This document shows, in pieces, positions 1 through 10,056 of a stretch of DNA of 45,794 nucleotides (position 1 is its first letter; each line of letters opens with the position of its first letter). The DNA comes from Bacteroidota bacterium. Its GTDB lineage: Bacteria > Bacteroidota > Bacteroidia > Chitinophagales > Chitinophagaceae. The stretch is from assembly GCA_016868815.1 (NCBI GenBank), contig VGFQ01000016.1, positions 1 through 45,794 on the forward strand, given 5' to 3'. The notes beneath the pieces are model-generated. The model was not told where the DNA came from. It saw nothing but the letters and a program-made list of their open reading frames with translations, and did not search any database. The position numbers and the translations under genes are program-made.

Positions 1-582
1 GTTCGGTACGTGGTTCATGAGGAAGGCGATTTTCTCACCGTAAGCAAGCGGCAGGCAGTAGCCAGTGGTGTCGGGGATGTTGACGGTGGTGGCCCCAGCG
101 CGAATGACGGCTTCCACCACACGTGCCAGGTAGTCATTTTCTGTCCGGCCGGCATCTTCGGCGTAGAATTCGACGTCGTCGGTATACCGGCGGGCCCATT
201 CCACGGCTTGCACAGCCCGCCGGAGAATATCTTCGCGGGTAGATTGGAACTTGGCCTTTATGTGGGAGTCTGAGGTGCCGATGCCGGTATGAATGCGGGC
301 CCGGCGGGCATGGCGCAAGGCCTCGCCGGCGGCTTCGATGTCTTTTTCCACCGCCCGGCTGAGGCCGCAGATGACGGCATCCTTCACCACACGGGAGATG
401 GCTGCAACTGACTCGAAGTCGCCCGGAGAGGAGATGGGAAAACCCGCCTCAATGATGTCGACGCCCAGGTTTTCCAGCGCCAGGGCGAGTTCCACTTTCT
501 CTTTCGTATTCAGCTTGCAACCCGGTACCTGTTCTCCGTCTCGCAGCGTCGTATCAAAAATGTATACATCTTCCGCACTCAT
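1..582 (-). CDS. leuA: 2-isopropylmalate synthase, N-terminal part (cut by window edge)
   Basis: LeuA condenses acetyl-CoA with 2-oxoisovalerate, the first committed step of leucine synthesis, in the cytosol. The 194 visible codons on the minus strand begin [21 protein letters not shown]. They carry the HMGL-like TIM-barrel signature (DTTLRDGEQ with its Arg-Asp pair, then [21 protein letters not shown] and NIPDTTGY), which matches the catalytic domain of the LeuA family. The start is the ATG read leftwards from 582. The rest of the barrel and the C-terminal regulatory domain lie beyond base 1. Homocitrate or citramalate synthase are related alternatives, but the SSPGDFE and HTGIGTSD segments favour LeuA. 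Other leucine genes would be expected to the left and are not visible. The gene is divergent from the gene at 723. Confidence 0.9.
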   Translation of the reverse strand, partial: MSAEDVYIFDTTLRDGEQVPGCKLNTKEKVELALALENLGVDIIEAGFPISSPGDFESVAAISRVVKDAVICGLSRAVEKDIEAAGEALRHARRARIHTGIGTSDSHIKAKFQSTREDILRRAVQAVEWARRYTDDVEFYAEDAGRTENDYLARVVEAVIRAGATTVNIPDTTGYCLPLAYGEKIAFLMNHVPN

Positions 583-722
583 ATGTAAAGTTTTCAGTAA
601 GGCAATCTACCCCTTTCTTGGGGTGCCGAAAACACAAAAAGAGGCGTATTTTACACTCTACAAGATGGCTTCTAATTGCTAAGACGCTCATCTGTGCTAG
701 ATTACAGAGCCAACGGACTACG

Positions 723-2312
723 ATGCCCAACCGATCCCCGGATGAGTTGTTCCAGTTGATTCAGACACTGGAAAAGGCGGAGAAGCGAAACTTCAAGCTC
801 TTTATGAGTAGGAGTGCCGCCACCGACCGCTCGAAGACGTTGTTGCTCTTCGACGCGCTCGATGCGATGGATAGCTACGACGAGGAACTCCTGCTGCGCC
901 GCCATCGCGGGATCAGCAAGCAGCAGATCTCCAACCTGAAGGCGAACCTGCACCGGCAGCTGCTAACAAGTTTGCGGGTGCTGCGCGATGAGGACAACAT
1001 CGACATCCGCCTGCATGAGCAACTCGACCATGCCCGCATCCTCTATAACAAAGGCTTACACCAGCAAAGCCTGAAGGCTTTGGCAAGAGCCAAGGAGCTG
1101 GCCCGCAGCCATCACCAGCATACTTTTTTGCTGCAAGCCCTGATCTTGGAAAAAAAGATCGAGTCCCTTCATATCACGCGAAGCTTCAGCGACCGGGCGG
1201 AGGCCTTATCTCAGGAAGTCGAAGAGCTGGACGAGCGCATCCTCCTCATAGGCCGCCTCAGCAACCTTGCGCTGCGGCTCTATGGCTGGTATATCCAGAA
1301 GGGCCAGGTGCGCGATGCTTCCGAAGGAGCTAGCCTGCGGGCGTTCTTTTTCCAGCACATGCCCTCCGTATCACTAGAGACGGCTGGTTTTTACGAAAAA
1401 CTCTACTTCCATCAATGCCAGGCATGGCATGGATTCATCACACAAGACCTGCTCCTGTATTACAGAAGCTGCCGGCGCTGGGTGGACCTCTTTACTGCCG
1501 AGCCGCATATGCGGAAGGTGGAGGCCCAGCAGTATATCAAAGGCATGCACAACCTCCTGAACGCTCATTTTACCCTCGACAATCCCGCCGGATTCTTGGA
1601 GAGCCTCCGGCAATTTGAAGCCTTCAGCGCCTCACCGGAGGCACAGACAAGTCTCAACACCAAGGTCCAGACATTCGTATACCTGCAGCTGGCCTCCATC
1701 AACCGGCATTACATGGAAGGCACCTTCGGGGAAGGGCTGTCGCTCGTACCTGGAATCGAAGCTGGCCTCGAAGCCTATGCCATGCAGATAGACCGACACC
1801 GTGAACTGGTATTCTATTACAAGATCGCCTGTCTTTATTTTGGCAGCGGCGACCGCGGCACGGCCATTCGATACCTGAAACGGATCATCGACGGAAAGGC
1901 TGACCTACGGGCCGATATTCAATGCTATGCCCGTCTGTTGCACCTGATCGCTCATTACGGAGAAGGCAATTTTTCCATCCTTGAGTCGCTCATCAAGTCG
2001 GTCTACCGCTTCATGGGACGTATGCAGAACCTCAGCGTTGTAGAAAAGGAAATCCTCACCTTCCTGCAACGAACTTTCCATAAAGATCCTCGTCGACTGA
2101 AGCCTGACTTGCTAGCCCTGCGTGACAAACTGCATGAACTGGAGAGAGATCCACATGCTCGGCGGTCCTTTCTCTATTTGGACTTCGTATCCTGGCTCGA
2201 CAGCGCCATCCGGGAAGTGCCGGTAGAAGATGTTATCCGAGAACGATACCTCAAGGCCTCTCGCCAGAGTGCTGGTAGGCCCAAAAGCCGCTGGGCCCCC
2301 GCCCTTGAATAA
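723..2312 (+). CDS. Hypothetical alpha-solenoid-like protein
   Basis: A 529-residue soluble protein with no enzyme motif that I recognise. It begins MPNRSPDELFQLIQTLEKAE, followed by EKRNFKLFMSR and a segment on ordering of a DALDAMDSYDEE type. I have seen this opening in long uncharacterised proteins of Bacteroidota. The remainder is almost entirely predicted helix, rich in Leu, Ala, Arg and Glu with regularly spaced aromatics, which suggests TPR-like or other alpha-solenoid repeats, possibly a scaffold. No signal peptide or membrane segment is seen. The frame is open upstream to 618, but the ATG at 723 gives the N-terminus expected for the family. The gene is divergent from leuA and 188 bases upstream of rpoC. 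Its function is unknown. Confidence 0.75.
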   Translation: MPNRSPDELFQLIQTLEKAEKRNFKLFMSRSAATDRSKTLLLFDALDAMDSYDEELLLRRHRGISKQQISNLKANLHRQLLTSLRVLRDEDNIDIRLHEQLDHARILYNKGLHQQSLKALARAKELARSHHQHTFLLQALILEKKIESLHITRSFSDRAEALSQEVEELDERILLIGRLSNLALRLYGWYIQKGQVRDASEGASLRAFFFQHMPSVSLETAGFYEKLYFHQCQAWHGFITQDLLLYYRSCRRWVDLFTAEPHMRKVEAQQYIKGMHNLLNAHFTLDNPAGFLESLRQFEAFSASPEAQTSLNTKVQTFVYLQLASINRHYMEGTFGEGLSLVPGIEAGLEAYAMQIDRHRELVFYYKIACLYFGSGDRGTAIRYLKRIIDGKADLRADIQCYARLLHLIAHYGEGNFSILESLIKSVYRFMGRMQNLSVVEKEILTFLQRTFHKDPRRLKPDLLALRDKLHELERDPHARRSFLYLDFVSWLDSAIREVPVEDVIRERYLKASRQSAGRPKSRWAPALE

Positions 2313-2336
2313 TTATAAAAAATCAGCCAATTTCCT

Positions 2337-2344
2337 TACTTTTG
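2337..2344 (+). promoter_or_regulatory. Possible -7 element upstream of rpoC
   Basis: TACTTTTG matches the Bacteroidota -7 consensus TAnnTTTG exactly and lies in the intergenic region before rpoC. I see no TTG at the right distance upstream, so the -33 half is missing or weak. It would give rpoC a leader of about 150 bases. Confidence 0.4.
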
Positions 2345-2500
2345 CTCTCCTGAAAACAGGCATGCCAGAATCCCCAAGGTTTAATGTCCTTTTATTTATC
2401 TGATAACCAGCACTTTATGGCGATCTGTGTCGTCATGACCCTGGGGGTGGTTCCGTATGTCATGGCTTCAGATATTACATGACACCTTTTAATGATGCAC

Positions 2501-5500
2501 ATGGCTCAGAAGAAAGACCAGCGCCCCAAGTCCAATTTTTCCGGCATCACCATCAGCCTCGCCTCTCCGAATTCCATTCTCGAACGATCCCATGGTGAGG
2601 TCCTGAAGCCAGAGACCATCAACTACCGTACCTATAAGCCTGAGCGCGATGGCCTCTTCTGCGAGCGGATCTTCGGCCCTGTGCGGGACTTCGAATGCGC
2701 CTGTGGCAAGTATAAGCGCATTCGTTACAAAGGTATCGTCTGCGACCGCTGCGGCGTAGAAGTGACAGAGAAGAAAGTTCGCCGCGAACGGATGGGTCAT
2801 ATCAAGTTGGTGGTACCCGTTGTGCACATCTGGTATTTTAAAAGCCTTCCCAATAAGATCGGCTATCTCCTGGGGATGAGTTCTAAGAAGTTGGAGAGTA
2901 TCGTGTACTACGAGCGCTATGTTGTTATACAGCCTGGCGTCCGGTCTGACAAAGGCTTGCAGCCCGGTGACCTGCTATCAGAAGAAGAATACCTGGACAT
3001 CGTGGAAGCCCTGCCCCGCGAGAACCATCACCTCACAGACGACGACCCGAACAAGTTTATCGCCAAGATGGGTGCTGAGGCCGTTCATGACCTGCTGGCC
3101 CGGATTGATCTGACCGGACTCAGCTACCAGCTGCGCAGCGCGGCATCTACCGAGACCTCCCAGCAACGAAAAGCAGATGCCCTCAAGCGACTCAGCGTCG
3201 TAGAATCATTCCGGGATGCCAATACTCGTATGGTCAACCGACCCGAGTGGATGGTCATGCAGCACATCCCGGTCATCCCCCCCGAGCTGCGGCCACTGGT
3301 CCCCCTGGATGGCGGACGTTTCGCCTCTTCCGACCTGAACGACCTTTATCGCCGCGTCATCATCCGCAACAACCGCCTCAAGCGACTATTGGAGATCAAG
3401 GCCCCCGAAGTCATCCTGCGCAACGAGAAGCGCATGCTACAAGAGGCGATAGACTCTCTGTTCGACAACAGTCGTAAGTCCAACGCGGTGAAGGCAGAAG
3501 GTGGCCGGGCCCTTAAATCCCTCAGCGACGTATTGAAAGGTAAGCAAGGCCGTTTCCGCCAGAACCTGCTGGGCAAGCGTGTCGACTATTCCGGCCGTTC
3601 CGTCATTGTCGTAGGGCCTGAGTTGAAGCTGCATGAGTGTGGACTGCCCAAAGACATGGCAGCTGAACTCTTTAAGCCTTTCATCATCCGCAAGCTCATC
3701 GAAAGAGGCATCGTCAAAACAGTCAAATCGGCCCGCAAGCTGGTCGACAGAAAGGAAGCTGTGGTTTGGGACATTCTCGAGAACATCCTCAGAGGGCATC
3801 CCGTTATGCTGAATCGGGCTCCTACATTGCATCGACTTTCGATACAGGCTTTCCAGCCCAAACTCGTGGAAGGTAAGGCTATCCAGCTCCACCCGCTGGT
3901 CTGCACCTCCTTCAACGCAGATTTCGATGGTGACCAGATGGCTGTACACGTGCCGCTGAGCAATGCGGCCATTCTCGAAGCACAGCTCCTCATGCTGGCT
4001 TCCCATAACATTCTTAACCCCCAGAACGGCACACCGATCACGCTGCCATCGCAAGACATGGTGCTTGGGCTCTATTACCTCACCAAGGCGAAGAAAAGCA
4101 TGCCCGGCGAGCCCGTCCGTGGAGAAGGTATGCATTTCTACAGCCCGGAGGAAGTCATCATCGCCCACAACGAAGGCAGGGTCGACCTGCATGCACAGAT
4201 TAAAGTGCGCGTGCCTGTAAGGTCAGAAAAAGGAGCGCTCGAGCTGAAAGTAATCAGCACTTCTGTCGGCCGGGTCATCTTCAACCAGACAGTACCCGCA
4301 AAGGTGGGATATGTCGACGCCCTGCTCACCAAGAAGAACCTTCGGGAGATCATAGGTAATATCATCAAGATCACCGACGTCCCGACCACGGCCCGCTTCC
4401 TGGATGCGATTAAAGAATTAGGCTTCCGCACTGCCTTCCGTGGCGGCCTCTCCTTCAACATTGAGGATCTCGTCATCCCGAAACTGCGCGAGACGATGAT
4501 CGGGAATGCCTCTTCCGAAGTACAGGAAGTATGGGATAACTACAACATGGGCATCATCACCTTCAACGAGCGCTACAACCAAATCATTGATATCTGGTCG
4601 AGGGCGGATATGAAGGTGACGGAAATGCTCATTCAGGCGATGGCCTCTGACAAGCAGGGTTTCAACTCGGTGTACATGATGCTTGACTCGGGAGCCCGAG
4701 GTTCCAAGCAGCAGGTCAAGCAGTTGGCAGGCCTGCGCGGACTGATGGCCAAGCCTCGTAAGAGCGGCTCTACCGGCTCCGAAATCATCGAGAACCCCAT
4801 CCTCGCCAATTTCAAGGAAGGTCTGAGCGTATTGGAATACTTCATCTCCACCCACGGAGCGCGCAAAGGCCTCGCGGATACAGCTCTGAAGACGGCCGAC
4901 GCCGGCTATCTGACCCGCAGACTCGTTGACGTCGCCCAGGATGTCGTCATCACAGAGGAAGACTGCGGTACTCTGCGCGGCATCGCCACCAGTGCCCTGA
5001 AAGACAACGAAGACATCGTAGAGCCCTTGCTGGACCGCATCCAGGGAAGGACCTCTCTTCATGATGTATATCATCCGCTCACCGAAGAATTGCTGGTTGG
5101 TATCGGCGAGCTCATTGATGAGGATATCGCCAAAGCTATTGAAGACAGCGGTATCGAGACCGTCGAGATTCGCTCAGTGCTCACCTGTGAGAGCAAGCGC
5201 GGTGTCTGCGTCCGTTGTTATGGCCTAAATCTGGCCAACGGGCAGATGGCGCAGAAGGGTGATGCCGTAGGCATCATTGCCGCCCAGTCGATCGGCGAGC
5301 CCGGCACCCAGCTGACACTCCGAACCTTCCACGTAGGTGGTGTGGCAGGTTCCGCCTCCGTAGAATCTCAGCTGATTGCGAAATTTGATGGAACAGTGCA
5401 GTTCGACGGCCTCCGCACGGTCCGCTCTGAAGAAAAAGGCACCGAGATCGTCATTGGACGCACTGGGGAAATCCGGATCATGGACCTGCAAAAAGATAGG

Positions 5501-6790
5501 CTGCTTATCACCAACAACCTTCCCTATGGCTCCACCTTGATGGTCTCAGAGGGAAAGAAGGTGAAAAAAGGGGATGTCATCTGCACCTGGGACCCCTATA
5601 ACAATGTCATCATCTCCGAGATCACCGGTACCGTCCGTTTCGAGAACGTCATCGAAGGCGTGACCTTCCGAGAAGAGGCAGACGAGCAGACGGGCCACCG
5701 TGAAAAAGTTGTCATTGATACCAAAGACAGGACCAAGATACCTTCGGTTATCATCGAAGCCAAGAAAGGCACTCCCAAGTCGTATAACCTGCCAGTAGGT
5801 GCTCACATTGTCGTGGAGGAAGCTGACGCCGTTGTGGCTGGTACTGTCCTAGTGAAAATCCCTCGAATCATCGGTAAGCTTCGGGACATCACAGGTGGCC
5901 TGCCGAGGGTCACTGAGCTCTTCGAAGCCAGAAATCCAGGTAACCCAGCCGTCGTCTCAGAAATCGACGGAGTCATTGCCTTCGGCGCCGTTAAGCGTGG
6001 CAACCGCGAGATCATTGTCCGGAGCAAGGATGGTATGGAGAAAAAGTACCTCGTGCCTATGACCCGCCAAATTCTGGCACAGGACGGAGACTATATTAAA
6101 GCGGGTACGCCGCTCTCCGATGGCCAGACAGCCCCGGGCGACATCTTAGACATCAAAGGCCCCTTTGCCGTTCAAGAATATGTCGTCAATGAGATCCAAG
6201 AAGTGTATCGCTTGCAGGGCGTGCGACTGAACGATAAACACATCGAAGTCATCGTCCGACAGATGATGAAGAAGGTGGAGATCGTAGACCCGGGCAACAC
6301 TAGATTCCTTGAAGGAGATCTGGAAGACCGCATAGACTTCAACCAACAGAACGACTGGATATTCGACAAGAAATTGGTTACAGACCCGGGCGAATCCACC
6401 CAACTCAAAGCTGGGCAGATCGTCAGCCTGCGGGACGCCCGGGAAGAGAATTCAATACTCCGCCGCTCCGACAAGCGTCTGGTGGTCTTTGAAGACGCAA
6501 GGCCTGCCACTTCTCGGCCGGTTCTGCTGGGCATCACCAAGGCTTCTTTGGGCACCCAGAGCTGGATTTCTGCGGCATCCTTCCAGGAGACCACCAAAGT
6601 GTTGTCGCAGGCAGCCATCCAGGCCAAGCGTGACTCCATGATCGGCCTCAAGGAGAACGTCATCACTGGGCATCCGATCCCGGCGGGTACGGGCCTCCGT
6701 GAATTCGAGAACATCATTGCCGGAAGCAGGGAGGAGTATGAGCTTCTCCGTGCCACCCGTGAGGTGATGAGCTACGATGAGGACGAATAA
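2501..6790 (+). CDS. rpoC: DNA-directed RNA polymerase subunit beta'
   Basis: This is the beta' subunit of RNA polymerase, 1429 residues, full length for Bacteroidota. The N-terminal zinc ribbon has Cys at residues 66, 68, 81 and 84. The catalytic loop [10 protein letters not shown], around residues 472-481, supplies the three Asp residues that bind the active-site magnesium. The second zinc site ([13 protein letters not shown]) is near residue 895, followed by the bridge and trigger helix region ([13 protein letters not shown]). ATGs at 2492, 2495 and 2501 are all in frame; 2501 gives the family start [13 protein letters not shown], so it is preferred, with 2492 as the alternative. rpoB is not upstream: the preceding gene is an unrelated solenoid-like protein. 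An OmpH-like gene follows after about 100 bases. Confidence 0.98.
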   Translation: MAQKKDQRPKSNFSGITISLASPNSILERSHGEVLKPETINYRTYKPERDGLFCERIFGPVRDFECACGKYKRIRYKGIVCDRCGVEVTEKKVRRERMGHIKLVVPVVHIWYFKSLPNKIGYLLGMSSKKLESIVYYERYVVIQPGVRSDKGLQPGDLLSEEEYLDIVEALPRENHHLTDDDPNKFIAKMGAEAVHDLLARIDLTGLSYQLRSAASTETSQQRKADALKRLSVVESFRDANTRMVNRPEWMVMQHIPVIPPELRPLVPLDGGRFASSDLNDLYRRVIIRNNRLKRLLEIKAPEVILRNEKRMLQEAIDSLFDNSRKSNAVKAEGGRALKSLSDVLKGKQGRFRQNLLGKRVDYSGRSVIVVGPELKLHECGLPKDMAAELFKPFIIRKLIERGIVKTVKSARKLVDRKEAVVWDILENILRGHPVMLNRAPTLHRLSIQAFQPKLVEGKAIQLHPLVCTSFNADFDGDQMAVHVPLSNAAILEAQLLMLASHNILNPQNGTPITLPSQDMVLGLYYLTKAKKSMPGEPVRGEGMHFYSPEEVIIAHNEGRVDLHAQIKVRVPVRSEKGALELKVISTSVGRVIFNQTVPAKVGYVDALLTKKNLREIIGNIIKITDVPTTARFLDAIKELGFRTAFRGGLSFNIEDLVIPKLRETMIGNASSEVQEVWDNYNMGIITFNERYNQIIDIWSRADMKVTEMLIQAMASDKQGFNSVYMMLDSGARGSKQQVKQLAGLRGLMAKPRKSGSTGSEIIENPILANFKEGLSVLEYFISTHGARKGLADTALKTADAGYLTRRLVDVAQDVVITEEDCGTLRGIATSALKDNEDIVEPLLDRIQGRTSLHDVYHPLTEELLVGIGELIDEDIAKAIEDSGIETVEIRSVLTCESKRGVCVRCYGLNLANGQMAQKGDAVGIIAAQSIGEPGTQLTLRTFHVGGVAGSASVESQLIAKFDGTVQFDGLRTVRSEEKGTEIVIGRTGEIRIMDLQKDRLLITNNLPYGSTLMVSEGKKVKKGDVICTWDPYNNVIISEITGTVRFENVIEGVTFREEADEQTGHREKVVIDTKDRTKIPSVIIEAKKGTPKSYNLPVGAHIVVEEADAVVAGTVLVKIPRIIGKLRDITGGLPRVTELFEARNPGNPAVVSEIDGVIAFGAVKRGNREIIVRSKDGMEKKYLVPMTRQILAQDGDYIKAGTPLSDGQTAPGDILDIKGPFAVQEYVVNEIQEVYRLQGVRLNDKHIEVIVRQMMKKVEIVDPGNTRFLEGDLEDRIDFNQQNDWIFDKKLVTDPGESTQLKAGQIVSLRDAREENSILRRSDKRLVVFEDARPATSRPVLLGITKASLGTQSWISAASFQETTKVLSQAAIQAKRDSMIGLKENVITGHPIPAGTGLREFENIIAGSREEYELLRATREVMSYDEDE

Positions 6791-6892
6791 TCGGCTCCGC
6801 TCAGAGGACATGATAGGTCGTGGGGGCAATAATGTCTGTCGCTGACGACTGCCAAATGACGATTGTCTACCCGGAGTAGTCAATTTGAACAA

Positions 6893-7501
6893 ATGAAGCT
6901 ACCACAGACACTCATCAATATCGCACTAGCCCTCGCCGTAGCCGTGCTGTTCTACCTGCATATCAGTGGCCGCACTGCCACCCAGGCAGGCGCAGCACAG
7001 GTCGCGAACGGTCCAGCTGTCATCCCCAAGCTGGCATATGTAGACCTTGACAGCATCCAGATCAAATATCTGTACTACAAGCAGAAGATGGATGAGTTTG
7101 AACAGCGGAAAGAGGGGGCCGACCGCGAACTCAACAGCGCCTTCCAGAAAATTGAAAATGAGCGTGTGGCCTTTGCTCAACGAGGAAATGCCATCACCCA
7201 AGTAGAGGCTGAAAACTTCCAGCGTGAGTACACTAGGAAGATGCAGAACCTCGAGAACCAGAAACGCAACCTGGAGAATGACATCCAACAGGAAGGTGTG
7301 AAGACGATGGAAGACCTCAAGAAACGCATCAACGACTTCCTAGAGCGATATAATAAGGCACACTCCTACTCGCTCATTTTCTCCACCAGCAGCACAATCA
7401 ACGTGCTCTTCCACAAAGACACGGCCTTTAATATTACAGACGATGTGGTGGCCGGTTTGAACGCCGCTTATTCCGTTACTGGCAAGGGTAAGAACCCCTG
7501 A
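6893..7501 (+). CDS. OmpH/Skp-family periplasmic chaperone-like protein
   Basis: A 202-residue protein with an N-terminal hydrophobic segment (residues 5-22, TLINIALALAVAVLFYLHI) acting as a signal anchor or uncleaved signal. It is followed by the OmpH pattern: a beta strand around AYVDLDSIQIKY, a long charged coiled coil (about residues 60-150, rich in Glu, Lys, Arg and Gln) and a final strand (SYSLIFSTSSTINVLFH). Skp/OmpH proteins hold unfolded outer-membrane proteins in the periplasm. The ATG at 6893 puts the hydrophobic segment at the N-terminus; an upstream TTG in frame would add ten unlikely residues. A near-consensus -7 element (TCAATTTG, 6880-6887) ends five bases before the ATG. The gene lies between rpoC and an amino-acid permease. 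Confidence 0.85.
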   Translation: MKLPQTLINIALALAVAVLFYLHISGRTATQAGAAQVANGPAVIPKLAYVDLDSIQIKYLYYKQKMDEFEQRKEGADRELNSAFQKIENERVAFAQRGNAITQVEAENFQREYTRKMQNLENQKRNLENDIQQEGVKTMEDLKKRINDFLERYNKAHSYSLIFSTSSTINVLFHKDTAFNITDDVVAGLNAAYSVTGKGKNP

Positions 7502-7509
7502 CATCCGCT

Positions 7510-7558
7510 GGAAATGCATACTTTAGAGTCCCCGAGGTATTGGGGCTCTCTGCATTCC
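7510..7558. terminator. Long imperfect hairpin between the ompH-like gene and the permease
   Basis: Two nested inverted repeats form one 49-base hairpin. The outer arms are GGAAATGCA (7510-7518) and TGCATTCC (7551-7558) with one bulged A. The inner arms are AGAG-T-CCCC (7525-7533) and GGGGCTCT (7542-7549) with one bulged T, and the loop is GAGGTATT. It starts nine bases after the ompH-like stop and ends 20 bases before the permease ATG. No T tract follows, so it may be a terminator-like processing signal or a control element for the permease rather than a standard intrinsic terminator. Confidence 0.6.
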
Positions 7559-7578
7559 ACCCCAGACACTTACCCGAC

Positions 7579-9000
7579 ATGCCAGAATCCTCCTCCTTCA
7601 AACCCAGCCTGAGCTTACTGGATGCAACGATGATCGTCGCGGGTTCCATGATTGGCTCAGGTATCTTCATTGTGAGTGCCGACATCGTCCGGAACGTAGG
7701 CAGTGCCGGCTGGCTGTTGGCTGTCTGGCTGATCACCGGCTTCATGACCATCACGGCCGCCGTGAGCTATGGCGAGCTGAGCGGAATGTATCCAAAGGCA
7801 GGCGGGCAGTACGTATACCTGCGAGAAGCCTATGGCCCTTTGATGGGCTTTTTGTACGGCTGGAGCTTCTTTGCCGTCATACAGACAGCGACCATTGCGG
7901 CGGTGGGTGTAGCCTTTGCCCGGTTTTCGGCCTATCTAGTTCCAGCAGTGTCTGAAACGCATATCCTGGCAGATCTGGGTTTTGTAAAAGTATCCGCCGC
8001 ACAACTGACCAGCATTGCCGTCGTCTTCTTTCTCACCTGGGTCAACACGCGCGGCATCCGAGAGGGCAAGCTGATACAGACGACTTTCACCGTCTCGAAG
8101 CTCTTGGCCGTCTTTGGCATGATGCTCTTCGGCTTTCTGCTGGTGAAAGACAGCCACTGGGTCACCAACTGGGCTTCGGGCATGGATGCGGTTCAGGACC
8201 TGGGCAGGGATGGCGATGGGAAAACACCCTCCGGCTGGACGCGCATCTCCGGCATCACCCTCCTGGGAGCAGTAGCAGCAGCGATGACCGGCTCCATCTT
8301 CAGTAGCGATGCCTGGAATAATGTTACGTTTATTGCTGGCGAGATCCAGAACCCGCGCCGCAACATCGGGCTTAGCCTCTTCTTAGGGACGCTCGCCGTG
8401 ACGTTCTTGTATGTCACCACCAACCTGATGTACTTGTATGCCCTGCCCTTGCAGGATATTGCTTTCCCACCATCCGACCGGCTGGCGACGACCGCCGCTA
8501 CACGCATCTTTGGAGAGAGTGGGACCTGGATCATCGCTGTACTTATCATGGTTTCTACCTTCGGATGTATCAATGGTCTGGTGCTGGCCGGTGCCAGGGT
8601 CTACTATACGATGGCCGGTGACGGACTGTTCTTCAAGCGGGCGGGCGAGCTGAATGTCAAGGCGGTCCCGTCCTGGGCACTGTGGGCACAGTTTATCGTT
8701 TCGAGCCTCCTTTGCCTGAGCGGTGGTTATGGGAACCTGCTGGATATGATCAGCTTTGTCGTAGTACTGTTCTATGTGCTGACGATCCTGGGCATCTTCC
8801 TCTTGCGCAGGAGCAGACCTGGGGCCGAGCGGCCCTATCGCGCCTACGGATATCCGGTCTTGCCAGGAATCTATATCGTCATGGGCCTTTCCTTTTGTGT
8901 GTTATTGTTGATATTCAAGACGACATATGCGGCCTGGGGACTGGCCATTGCATTGACTGGTGTTCCCATCTATCTGATCACCCAACGGGCCCGCAACTGA
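7579..9000 (+). CDS. APC-family amino acid permease
   Basis: A 473-residue integral inner-membrane transporter of the amino acid-polyamine-organocation superfamily. About twelve hydrophobic helices are visible. Helix 1 carries the unwound substrate-binding motif GSMIGSGIF (residues 22-30), characteristic of APC/SLC7 proteins; ELSGMYPKAGGQYVYLREAYG follows helix 2 as in the family. The substrate is probably an amino acid, exchanged or co-transported with protons, but it cannot be read from the sequence. The ATG at 7579 places the short cytoplasmic tail MPESSSFKPSLSLLDATM before helix 1. The heptose-kinase gene starts six bases after the stop, so the two are probably co-transcribed although functionally unrelated. 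Confidence 0.92.
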   Translation: MPESSSFKPSLSLLDATMIVAGSMIGSGIFIVSADIVRNVGSAGWLLAVWLITGFMTITAAVSYGELSGMYPKAGGQYVYLREAYGPLMGFLYGWSFFAVIQTATIAAVGVAFARFSAYLVPAVSETHILADLGFVKVSAAQLTSIAVVFFLTWVNTRGIREGKLIQTTFTVSKLLAVFGMMLFGFLLVKDSHWVTNWASGMDAVQDLGRDGDGKTPSGWTRISGITLLGAVAAAMTGSIFSSDAWNNVTFIAGEIQNPRRNIGLSLFLGTLAVTFLYVTTNLMYLYALPLQDIAFPPSDRLATTAATRIFGESGTWIIAVLIMVSTFGCINGLVLAGARVYYTMAGDGLFFKRAGELNVKAVPSWALWAQFIVSSLLCLSGGYGNLLDMISFVVVLFYVLTILGIFLLRRSRPGAERPYRAYGYPVLPGIYIVMGLSFCVLLLIFKTTYAAWGLAIALTGVPIYLITQRARN

Positions 9001-9005
9001 GTTGT

Positions 9006-10007
9006 ATGGTGGATATCAGGAATGTATTTGAAGCTTTCCGGTCTGCCCGAGTGGGGGTAATCGGGGACGTAATGCTGGACAGCTACTACTGGGGCCATGT
9101 AGAGCGCATCTCTCCGGAGGCGCCGGTGCCGGTGGTAGACGTGAGGCAACAAGAGCATCGGCTGGGCGGAGCCGGCAATGTCGCCCTCAACCTCGCCGCC
9201 CTGGGGGCACAGGTAACCATGATTTCTGTCATCGGGGGTGATGAAGAGGGCCAGCTGCTGCACGGCCTCTTCGAGGCAGCGGGCATTGGTACGGCTCCGC
9301 TACTCCTCTGCCAGGACCGCATCACCACCCAGAAGATGCGGGTGATGGCCCGAAACCAGCAGATGATCCGATTGGACCGGGAACTCATTTCAGAGCTCTC
9401 GGATGAGTGGCAGGATCGTCTCTTTGATGCATTCTGCCAGTATATAGAAGAGCAGCAGCCCCGTCTTCTTGTCTTTGAGGACTATGACAAAGGTGTACTT
9501 ACGGAGTCGCTCATCCACCGAGTTGTCGACGCCTGTCGGTCTCAAGGCATTCTGACGGCGGTGGATCCCAAGAGAAGAAACTTTCTCTCCTACCGCGGGG
9601 TCGATATCTTCAAGCCTAATCTGAAAGAGGTAAGGGATGGGCTGGGTATGCCCGTACAGGCTGACCATCTGCCCACCCTGGACCAAGCCCATGCGGCGCT
9701 ATCGGGCCGGCTGGGGCATCGTATTTCACTGATCACCTTGTCGGAGCATGGACTCTATGTTGCCGAGGGGAGTCATTCGCATCACATACCCTCACATGCC
9801 CGTAGCATTTCTGATGTCAGCGGGGCGGGGGATACCGTCATCTCTGTAGCTGCCTTGGCCTATGCGGTGACGGGGGATCTGCTGTTAGCGGCCAAGATGG
9901 CCAACATGGCGGGAGGGCTCGTCTGCGAAGAGGTTGGTACAACCGCCATCTCTGCCGTGCGGCTGGAGGAGGAATTCCGGAAGTACAATGCAACGCGAAC
10001 GGAGTGA
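9006..10007 (+). CDS. rfaE1: D-glycero-beta-D-manno-heptose-7-phosphate kinase (RfaE domain I)
   Basis: A 333-residue PfkB-family sugar kinase that phosphorylates heptose 7-phosphate at C1 on the path to ADP-heptose for lipopolysaccharide core. Diagnostic segments are GDVMLDSYYWGHVERISPEAPVPVV at the N-terminus (shown here in part as GDVMLDSYYWG and ISPEAPVPV), GGAGNVALNLAALGA, and the C-terminal SGAGDT with the catalytic Asp near residue 276. Only the kinase domain is present; the adenylyltransferase domain fused to it in the E. coli HldE protein is absent and must be encoded separately. The start ATG at 9006 is five bases after the permease stop. ispD follows after 49 bases on the same strand. 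Confidence 0.92.
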   Translation: MVDIRNVFEAFRSARVGVIGDVMLDSYYWGHVERISPEAPVPVVDVRQQEHRLGGAGNVALNLAALGAQVTMISVIGGDEEGQLLHGLFEAAGIGTAPLLLCQDRITTQKMRVMARNQQMIRLDRELISELSDEWQDRLFDAFCQYIEEQQPRLLVFEDYDKGVLTESLIHRVVDACRSQGILTAVDPKRRNFLSYRGVDIFKPNLKEVRDGLGMPVQADHLPTLDQAHAALSGRLGHRISLITLSEHGLYVAEGSHSHHIPSHARSISDVSGAGDTVISVAALAYAVTGDLLLAAKMANMAGGLVCEEVGTTAISAVRLEEEFRKYNATRTE

Positions 10008-10056
10008 TGCAAGACCGCATGCAATACCTGGAATTTTCCAAATACGCGCATCGGCC

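Noticed and set aside
609..624. Small hairpin ACCCC-TTTCTT-GGGGT in the leuA leader, considered as a leucine attenuator
   Set aside because: Only five base pairs, no T tract on the leuA strand, and no leader frame rich in Leu codons was found in the 140-base divergent region.
10..682. Plus-strand open frames at 10-273 and 293-682
   Set aside because: They are antisense to leuA, whose minus-strand translation matches the family throughout.
2362..2403. Thirteen-residue frame MPESPRFNVLLFI before rpoC as a regulatory leader peptide
   Set aside because: No terminator or alternative hairpins follow it and no codon run stands out; it is mentioned only as context for the rpoC leader. It shares 13 bases with the permease start, which looks accidental.
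3437..4192. Minus-strand open frame of 251 codons inside rpoC, and similar long antisense frames in the S9 and M1 genes
   Set aside because: No family resemblance; they follow from the GC-rich third positions of the sense genes.
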